A DNA stretch of 64,000 nucleotides, from positions 1 to 64,000 of the forward strand of contig JAGDZJ010000014.1 in the NCBI GenBank assembly GCA_049115955.1, in the 5' to 3' direction. Positions 58,120 to 64,000 of the stretch are shown here, piece after piece (the first letter of the stretch is position 1; each line of letters opens with the position of its first letter). This DNA is from Salinispirillum sp049115955 (lineage in GTDB: Bacteria; Pseudomonadota; Gammaproteobacteria; Pseudomonadales; Natronospirillaceae). The notes beneath the pieces were generated by a model, which saw only the letters and a program-made list of their open reading frames with translations, had not been told where the DNA came from and ran no database searches. A program made the translations under genes and the position numbers.

Positions 58120-59274
58120 TCATTGAGGTTGGTTGAGGTCAATGTCTGTGTCAAAGCCGAACAGCTCACCCGCCCAGACAAACAGTAACCACACCAACAC
58201 ACCTAACGGTAGGTACCCATAGTACCCTAAAACCGGCATTTCAGAGAAAAAGTGGCCGATATCCACATAGGGCACGCTGTAAATCCAGTAGTTGGGGTTA
58301 GTCACCGGCTCAGCAGGATGTGCACTGCCGTAGTTCCAGAATTCCCAGAAGAAGCCGTTGAACATTGACCCGAGCGCGATCAATATGGCCGGTGCCCAAT
58401 TCCCTTCGGCCAACGCCTGCATGGGATTCCAAATACCCAGCTTGATCAATACGCCCGTTAATACGGCCATGGGCGCTATCCAAATCGTCCAGAAGAACGG
58501 ATACGGCCAGACCACCACCAAGGCCAGTAGCAGCAGCCCTACACCAATCAATAAATCACCCGAGAGCGGAATTTTAGGGCCATTTTGGTAGCGCGCGACC
58601 ACCGTTGGAAAGCTCGTTAACAAGCTGTACCAAACGAATACCGCTGGCCACACCGTGGTATACGCCGCAAGGAAGATGACTACCACGGTCGCGTGCGACA
58701 GCTCAGACATAAAGCCATTCGGGTAAGACCAGTTGGCCAGAACGAAGTAATCGAAGAATTCGAAATAGGCCCACGCCAACACCGACACCAACGCACTGAC
58801 CCAGAATACCTTGGGCTTAGTGGCGATCAGTGAATAACCGCCGCGCCGCCAGTACACCACGCCGTCGAGCAATAAGATGAAGCCCCACCACATGGGAGTA
58901 AAAGCGTAATAAACCAAGTCACCGAAGGGTGTGGTGCGGGCCCACATCAACCACCAAAAGAACAGATTAAGTACCAAACCAACCCAGAACCACCAAGGTA
59001 GGCCCTTGGCGATCGGTGGCGGTAATGGCTGCGGCGTACCGCCCTTAAACCCAAACCAACTTGGTACCAATGCAATTGCTGTCACCAGCAACGCCAGTAC
59101 AAGCACCAGCAAAAACACCCATAGATTAAAGCCTGGTGGGTCAGCAACGAATTGCGGCGGAAAAATACCAAAACCCGGTGGCAGGTGGTCCGGGTACACA
59201 AACCAAGCCACCGTCAGAGGTATTAAAAATGTCAGTAGAATGGGCCAAACCAATGACCATTTGAACGAATTCAT
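58120..59274 (-). CDS. Uncharacterised multi-pass membrane protein (384 residues)
   Basis: At least eight hydrophobic helices are spread over the length, with a Trp/Pro-rich character (WFVYPDHLPPGFGIFPPQF, SYPNGFMSELSHATVVVIFLAAYTTVWPAVFVWYSLL, NGFFWEFWNYGSAHPAEP). I do not recognise a family. An AAGGAG lies upstream of the ATG. The protein has few charged loops, suggesting an integral membrane enzyme or transporter. It lies between a small membrane protein and a hybrid kinase gene, all on the minus strand with gaps of 26 and 39 bp. Confidence 0.75.
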   Translation of the reverse strand: MNSFKWSLVWPILLTFLIPLTVAWFVYPDHLPPGFGIFPPQFVADPPGFNLWVFLLVLVLALLVTAIALVPSWFGFKGGTPQPLPPPIAKGLPWWFWVGLVLNLFFWWLMWARTTPFGDLVYYAFTPMWWGFILLLDGVVYWRRGGYSLIATKPKVFWVSALVSVLAWAYFEFFDYFVLANWSYPNGFMSELSHATVVVIFLAAYTTVWPAVFVWYSLLTSFPTVVARYQNGPKIPLSGDLLIGVGLLLLALVVVWPYPFFWTIWIAPMAVLTGVLIKLGIWNPMQALAEGNWAPAILIALGSMFNGFFWEFWNYGSAHPAEPVTNPNYWIYSVPYVDIGHFFSEMPVLGYYGYLPLGVLVWLLFVWAGELFGFDTDIDLNQPQ

Positions 59275-59313
59275 ATCCTTCTCCTTATTTTCTTTATTAT
59301 TGGCTAAGGAACA

Positions 59314-61920
59314 CTAACGTAAGACCCACTTATGCACCGTACTGCGCAACTGCTCCATCCGCACCGGTTTCACCAACACATCATTCATGCCCGACGCCGT
59401 ACAGGCTTCACGGTCACGCATGCTGACATTCGCGGTAAACGCAACAATCGGCTGCGAAAAACCTTGCGCACGCAAACGTTCGCTGGCCTGCAAGCCATCC
59501 AATTCGGGCATCTGAATATCCATAAGAATCAAATCGACCGAGTGCTGGCGGATATAGTCAATGGCACGCCCAGCATTGTCAAAGCCGTGCACCGTAGCGC
59601 CCAGTTTTTCTAACAAAGCAGTCACCACACGCAAGTTAATGGGATTGTCATCCACCGCGACTATCTGCGTATTTTGCAACGATTCGGTAACCGGTGATAT
59701 TGGGGTGGTATGCACTGGCGAGCCTACCCAACGACGCAGATGATAACGTCCATAAGGGGCCGCCTCGAACTCAACACCCGGCATAACAGGTAAGTCATAC
59801 ACCACGGATTCTGGTAAAAACCACAGTACGTTTCCGTTTGTGGCTCTTAATCGCGCCAAAAGGTCAGAATCGTAATGCCGACTAAACACCAGCCAATGTT
59901 CTACTTCTAGATCGTCTGCATAAGCCTGATCAAGACGTTCCATCAGTGCGATATTTGCACCCATGCCTAAGAGGTCTTGCTTTGCCAGTTCCGCCATTTC
60001 TTGCCAGTGCGAGGCGTACAGAATACCGATTGTTTTCTCAATGTTTGTTTTAGCCACTGGGTGATTGTGCTTCGGCAGTGTGAAATGGAAGGTACTGCCC
60101 TCGCCTGGCTTACTGGTTACGTGCAATTCGCCATCCATCATATGCACCAAACGTGAACATATCTGCAAACCTAAGCCCGCGCCGCCATGACGGCGCACAG
60201 TTGAATCGTCTACTTGCGTGAACGCATCGAAGATACTGTCGTGATCTTCGGGTGCTATGCCAATGCCGGTATCGACCACCGCAAAGTACAACTGGTCTTT
60301 GCCATCCAGTCGCACATCAATGCGAATCCCACCTTCATCGGTAAATTTGTAGGCATTGCTGAGTAGATTGGCTAATACCTGCTTCAGCCGACTTTCGTCG
60401 CCGATGATAATAGAAGGCACATCAGGGGCGACGGCAATCAATAGATCGATTTCTTTCAATTCGTTATTGGACCGATAAAGATCACACACGTTTTGCAGCA
60501 TTCGATCCAAATCAAACGGTGCTTTCACCACCTTCATTTTCCCAGCATTCATTTTAGCCAAGTCGAGAATGTCGTTGATCAAATACAACAGAAACTTGGA
60601 AGACTGATGAATGGTGTCTAATTGGCGCCGGAAGCGCAGTTCTAATGGCTGCGACTTCAAAAGCTCTACCGTGCCATGAATGGCGTTCAATGGCGTACGT
60701 AATTCGTGGCTCATGTTGGCCAGAAAACGCTCCTTGGCCAAAACGGACTCACGTGCCAGTCGAACCGCTTGTTGCGCTTCACGAATACGCTGCTCACGCT
60801 CTCGATACACCAGTCCCACTTGATAACTCATAACCTGGGCTAACAACAGCACTTCCAGACCGACCGAAATCAACCCCAAATGTTCAATAAGGAAGGTGTC
60901 AGCAATATTGATGTTACGCAACGAAATGGTGAAGAACGCAGGGATGACGAACGCTACGTTGGCCACTAAATAGAAATAAGCCACTTTGTTACGCCGCAGA
61001 GCTTGCGCGATACCGCAACTGAGGCCGTACAAGGCAAACATCCCTACCCCGTAGCGCGCCAACTCAAGTGACCACTGCGGTTGCAACAAAGCGATGGGCC
61101 AGAACAGCATCATCACACTGATGACCGCGATACCCACATAGAAAAAACGTGGACTGCGCTTCTGCGAGATACCCAGTAGGATCATCACAAACCCAATATA
61201 CGCCACGTTTGAGAACAGGATGGGAACGCTGGTCAGATAAAAGCCGGTGATACCGAACAGGTCGCGCAGTACCAAATGAGATGCGCCATTAAATACTAAA
61301 TTACCAAGGATAAATCCGGCATATAGCATGTCACCCAACGAGCGACGCCATAGACCCATCACCACATAGTAGAAACCCAGCGCAAAAAATATCCCCAGTC
61401 CCGCCAGCGTGATCGCCATGGGTACACGGATGCTGCTGCGGTATTGATTGTAGGTTTGCAGATAGGGTTCTGGTACGGCAATAAAATAGGGGCTGTCTAA
61501 GCGTGTGAGAATACGATATTCACCCGCCTCTAGAGTCAACGACTGACCGTGACGCAAAAAGAACTCACCACGTGCGGGGTCTGCTACGCCACCCTGCAAA
61601 CGCTCAATCAACTCTCCTTCGTGGTCAAAGATGTAATGCGTGTAAGAGGCTAAAACAAACGTATTGCGGAAATCGATCACTAGTTCTTCTGGCTGGGCTA
61701 ACGAAAGATGCTTGCCATACCAAAAAGTACCGCCGGTCAGTCTAACGCCGTTGCCTGTCGGCTGCTCCGCTACCGCAGAAAAGTAGCTTCCTACGTCATT
61801 GGCTACCGACGGAGGCAGATCAAGCCAACGGCCGTATTGGTCAAAAGCCAACGCCTGTAATGACAGAGTCGACAAGGCGACCAACAACAACCCTCTGAAC
61901 CAGGTAACGAGTGGAAACAC
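59314..61920 (-). CDS. 7TM hybrid sensor histidine kinase with receiver domain
   Basis: A signal peptide and periplasmic 7TMR-DISMED2-like domain (about 25-155) are followed by seven membrane helices (about 165-370), a coiled coil, HisKA with the phosphoacceptor His in MSHELRTPLN (near 401), a HATPase domain (DTGIGIAPEDHDSIFDAFTQ, GGAGLGLQICSRLV), an extra poorly conserved segment, and a C-terminal receiver (VDLILMDIQMPELDG, phospho-Asp near 799). It is 868 residues. There is no separate response regulator nearby, so it probably signals by phosphorelay. The signal, perhaps a carbohydrate, is unknown. Confidence 0.92.
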   Translation of the reverse strand: MFPLVTWFRGLLLVALSTLSLQALAFDQYGRWLDLPPSVANDVGSYFSAVAEQPTGNGVRLTGGTFWYGKHLSLAQPEELVIDFRNTFVLASYTHYIFDHEGELIERLQGGVADPARGEFFLRHGQSLTLEAGEYRILTRLDSPYFIAVPEPYLQTYNQYRSSIRVPMAITLAGLGIFFALGFYYVVMGLWRRSLGDMLYAGFILGNLVFNGASHLVLRDLFGITGFYLTSVPILFSNVAYIGFVMILLGISQKRSPRFFYVGIAVISVMMLFWPIALLQPQWSLELARYGVGMFALYGLSCGIAQALRRNKVAYFYLVANVAFVIPAFFTISLRNINIADTFLIEHLGLISVGLEVLLLAQVMSYQVGLVYREREQRIREAQQAVRLARESVLAKERFLANMSHELRTPLNAIHGTVELLKSQPLELRFRRQLDTIHQSSKFLLYLINDILDLAKMNAGKMKVVKAPFDLDRMLQNVCDLYRSNNELKEIDLLIAVAPDVPSIIIGDESRLKQVLANLLSNAYKFTDEGGIRIDVRLDGKDQLYFAVVDTGIGIAPEDHDSIFDAFTQVDDSTVRRHGGAGLGLQICSRLVHMMDGELHVTSKPGEGSTFHFTLPKHNHPVAKTNIEKTIGILYASHWQEMAELAKQDLLGMGANIALMERLDQAYADDLEVEHWLVFSRHYDSDLLARLRATNGNVLWFLPESVVYDLPVMPGVEFEAAPYGRYHLRRWVGSPVHTTPISPVTESLQNTQIVAVDDNPINLRVVTALLEKLGATVHGFDNAGRAIDYIRQHSVDLILMDIQMPELDGLQASERLRAQGFSQPIVAFTANVSMRDREACTASGMNDVLVKPVRMEQLRSTVHKWVLR

Positions 61921-62067
61921 AGCATCCCCTTTTACAGCTTTAGAAAAGCAGACTGATTAAACGTTTTCCGTCTTTTTATCGGTGTTAAATTGGGTGACTC
62001 GCTCGCATCATTACTTATTTAAGCGTGGCTGACAATGCAAAGGCGGTAAGAAGTATCGGACTTAAAG

Positions 62068-62094
62068 AAGGTGAGCCCGAACGGGCTCACCTTT
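62068..62094 (-). terminator. Intrinsic terminator after the ABC permease gene
   Basis: GGTGAGCCC (62070-62078), loop GAAC, GGGCTCACC (62083-62091) form a strong stem just beyond the permease stop. On the minus strand it is followed by a short T-rich run (TTCTTT). Confidence 0.8.
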
Positions 62095-62100
62095 AAGGGG

Positions 62101-62955
62101 TCAGCGCTGACGACGGTAAAGCATCATGGCCACAGGCCCAAACAAACACATCACAATCAACGGTGCGATCAAGGCACGAACTAACTGTGCCAGCGTTGCA
62201 GTGCTGTCCATCAGCCCGCGCAGGCCCGTCACCAAGTGGCTGACGGGGTTCGCTTCAACGATGGTTTGCAGGAACGTCGGCATGGTGATTGGATCGACAA
62301 AGATATTGGACGCAAAGGTCAGAGGCATCAGGAATATCCAGCTGAACGTCATCACCGCGCCAGGCGTGCGCAGCAACAAACCCAAGGTGGTGAATATCCA
62401 CCCAAGGCCGAAAGCAAAGAGATTCAACAGTACTATGGCGCTCACCACGCCTTGCACACCGGCATCCGGCCGATAGCCCAGCAGTAAGCCAATAAGCACC
62501 ACGATGATTGACGCTCCGGTATAGCGCAGTACATCACCTAGCATGGCGCCGACCAAAGGTGACGGCCGCCAAATTGGCATGGATTTAAAACGGTCGTAGA
62601 TGCCTTTTGATATGTCCGTATTCAGCGTTACACCGGTATAGAGAGAGGTGAAAATGACCGTTTGCGCCAGAATACCGGGAAGCAAGTATTGCAGATAATC
62701 GGCGGTCGAGCCCGCCAACGCACCACCAAACAAATAGGTGAACATCACGGTGAACATGATGGGCGTGACGAGCACGTCGAACAGTTGTTCGGGTACATGC
62801 TTGATCTTAAGCAACGCGCGCCAGCCAAAGGCCAAAGCATTCATCAGGGCGCTGGGCCGTGGTGGGCGTTCACGACGCACCAAAGCTGACTGCATGAGTG
62901 CGCTCACGTCAGCGGATGATTGGCTTGATCCTTCGTCTTTTATGCGGCCTGTCAT
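62101..62955 (-). CDS. ABC-2 type transporter permease (DrrB-like)
   Basis: Six membrane helices and the DrrB-like ABC-2 pattern are seen: LFDVLVTPIMFTVMFTYLFGGALAG, YLQYLLPGILAQTVIFTSLYTGVTLNTDISKGIYDRFKSMPIWRPSPLVGAMLGDVLRY and FLMPLTFASNIFVDPITMPTFLQTIVEANPVSHLVTGLRGLM. It is 284 residues. It overlaps the ATPase gene by 4 bp, so the pair forms an operon encoding a probable drug or lipid exporter. The first 30 residues are polar. Confidence 0.92.
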   Translation of the reverse strand: MTGRIKDEGSSQSSADVSALMQSALVRRERPPRPSALMNALAFGWRALLKIKHVPEQLFDVLVTPIMFTVMFTYLFGGALAGSTADYLQYLLPGILAQTVIFTSLYTGVTLNTDISKGIYDRFKSMPIWRPSPLVGAMLGDVLRYTGASIIVVLIGLLLGYRPDAGVQGVVSAIVLLNLFAFGLGWIFTTLGLLLRTPGAVMTFSWIFLMPLTFASNIFVDPITMPTFLQTIVEANPVSHLVTGLRGLMDSTATLAQLVRALIAPLIVMCLFGPVAMMLYRRQR

Positions 62956-63941
62956 GATGCACGCTCCATAGCCGCTGTTTCCGCAGACTGATCGTCCGCC
63001 GGATGCCCCGTTAACGCCAGAAACACTTCATCCAAACTCGGCTGGCCCAAGGAGAAGTCGGTCAAGGCGATACCGGCTCGCGGCAGTTCCGCCAAGGCAT
63101 GGGTGGCGCGTGCCGTATCGTTAAATTGCACCGACAGTGCGGTTACATCGGCCTCCAGCTTCACCGGCACTTCAAGCAGTTGCGTTAACAGTTGTACTGC
63201 TTTTGGCCGATCATCCGGGTCTTTTAAGCGCACCAGTAACACACCCGCCCCGACCGAGGCCTTGAGCTCTGCAGGTGTACCTTCCGCGATCACCCGTCCG
63301 TGATCGATCACCGCAATGCGATCCGCCAATTGATCCGCTTCGTCTAGATACTGTGTGGTTAACAGCACCGTCGTACCACCCGCCACCAGCGTGCGCACAA
63401 TGTCCCACACTTGGTTGCGGGATCGAGGGTCTAAGCCCGTGGTGGGTTCATCCAGAAATAAGAGCTCAGGGGTAACGATGATAGACGACGCGATGTCGAG
63501 CTTCCGGCGCATACCTCCAGAGTAGGTTTTGGCTTGCTTGTCCGCGGCTTCCAACAAGTCGAAGGCGGTCAGCAACTCAATGGCACGTGCTTTGGATTCT
63601 CGATTGCTGAAGCCCAGCAACAGACCAAGCAGCCGCAGATTCTCACGCCCGGTCAGGTCTTCATCCACTGATGCGAACTGACCGGTGAGGCTGATCGAGG
63701 ATCTGACTTGTTCACCCTGTGTTACCAAGTCATAACCCATCAACGAGGCAGAACCTTGGTCTGGCGGGAGCAAGGTCGCCAGCATCCGTACGGTGGTGGT
63801 TTTTCCGGCGCCGTTCGGCCCCAAGATGCCGTACACCGAGCCTTTGCGGACTTTGAGGTCAACACCTCTGACGGCTAGGGTCGCACCAAAACTTTTGGTT
63901 AAGCCTTTCGCTTCGATTGCCCATTCATTGTCTATTGGCAC
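62952..63941 (-). CDS. ABC transporter ATP-binding protein (DrrA-like)
   Basis: Walker A GPNGAGKTTT, the signature YSGGMRRKLDIA, Walker B LLFLDEPTTGLD and the H-loop region TTQYLDEAD are intact, followed by a C-terminal domain typical of DrrA proteins (SVQFNDTARATHALAELPRAGIALTDFSLGQPSLDEVFLALTGH). I prefer the GTG at 63941, which has AAGGAG 7 bp upstream; the reading frame extends to a GTG at 63965. The product is 329 residues. With the following permease it forms a DrrAB-type exporter. Confidence 0.93.
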   Translation of the reverse strand: MPIDNEWAIEAKGLTKSFGATLAVRGVDLKVRKGSVYGILGPNGAGKTTTVRMLATLLPPDQGSASLMGYDLVTQGEQVRSSISLTGQFASVDEDLTGRENLRLLGLLLGFSNRESKARAIELLTAFDLLEAADKQAKTYSGGMRRKLDIASSIIVTPELLFLDEPTTGLDPRSRNQVWDIVRTLVAGGTTVLLTTQYLDEADQLADRIAVIDHGRVIAEGTPAELKASVGAGVLLVRLKDPDDRPKAVQLLTQLLEVPVKLEADVTALSVQFNDTARATHALAELPRAGIALTDFSLGQPSLDEVFLALTGHPADDQSAETAAMERAS

Positions 63942-64000
63942 ACCAGTGCACTCCTTTACTATCACCTCGTCAAAGTAGACTAGCTGAGGGGCTTCTGCAA
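63942..64000. other. Right edge of the window
   Basis: The last 59 bp upstream of the ABC ATPase contain its ribosome-binding site; no other feature is recognisable before the edge. Confidence 0.5.

Overview
The window is chromosomal DNA from a gammaproteobacterium, most likely a marine member of the Oceanospirillales/Pseudomonadales. The evidence is the Pseudomonas-type split B12-dependent ribonucleotide reductase (NrdJa/NrdJb), the ibaG-murA-hisG-hisD block, the lptC-lptA-lptB-rpoN-hpf-ptsN-rapZ-ptsO block, an ECF11-type sigma/ChrR pair, and the paired GTPase-DUF3482/DUF2868 genes. Genus cannot be fixed from this sequence. Almost all of the window is densely packed ordinary chromosome. I see no rRNA, tRNA, CRISPR array, prophage or intact insertion sequence.

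Layout. 1-1.8 kb: a strong promoter leaving the left edge, then zapE and zapG (division/envelope). 1.9-4.6 kb: cysD-cysN sulfate activation, with a decayed APS-kinase-like tail on CysN. 4.6-7.2 kb: a periplasmic sugar dehydrogenase and trhP (tRNA modification). 7.2-10.8 kb: a minus-strand operon of DUF2868, GTPase-DUF3482 and an alpha/beta hydrolase, function unknown. 10.9-15.7 kb: small lipoprotein, ribE behind a DUF2185 gene, a 62-residue protein, an M61 peptidase, DUF1499 and a lysoplasmalogenase-like protein. 15.9-18.9 kb: nrdJa-nrdJb behind a plausible pair of NrdR boxes. 19-26.8 kb: cold-shock protein with a long leader, ybaK, a membrane protein with a poly-aspartate tail, an MscS channel, GNAT, Nif3-family protein, AraC regulator, MATE and EamA transporters. 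26.8-31 kb: copA behind a CueR-type operator, and malZ.

31.1-42.8 kb is the envelope and nitrogen-PTS core: hisD, hisG, murA and ibaG on the minus strand diverge from a CaCA antiporter, kdsD, lptC, lptA, lptB, rpoN, hpf, ptsN, rapZ, ptsO and darP. Relative to the classical order, kdsC is missing between kdsD and lptC, and the mla operon is missing from the ibaG/antiporter junction. 42.8-44.1 kb: an ECF sigma factor and its ChrR-type zinc anti-sigma factor, with a sequence matching the sigma's own promoter class just upstream.

44.3-52.2 kb: a MASE3-PAS-GGDEF-EAL protein, ElaA acetyltransferase, galM, dapE, a three-gene cluster ending in a SanA-like protein, a GST and DUF1244. 52.3-57.4 kb: a secreted multidomain PHB-depolymerase-family esterase, a VWA/MoxR pair and a KAS III enzyme. 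57.5-57.7 kb holds a striking 142-bp inverted-repeat element with a decayed relative at 14.95 kb. 57.7-64 kb: two uncharacterised membrane proteins, a 7TM hybrid histidine kinase, and a DrrAB-type ABC exporter.

The best candidates for undescribed biology are the DUF2868/GTPase-DUF3482/hydrolase operon, the dispersed hairpin element, the CysN tail and the two membrane proteins beside the hybrid kinase. None is an obviously new system, and all functional statements here come from motif and family recognition without database searches.
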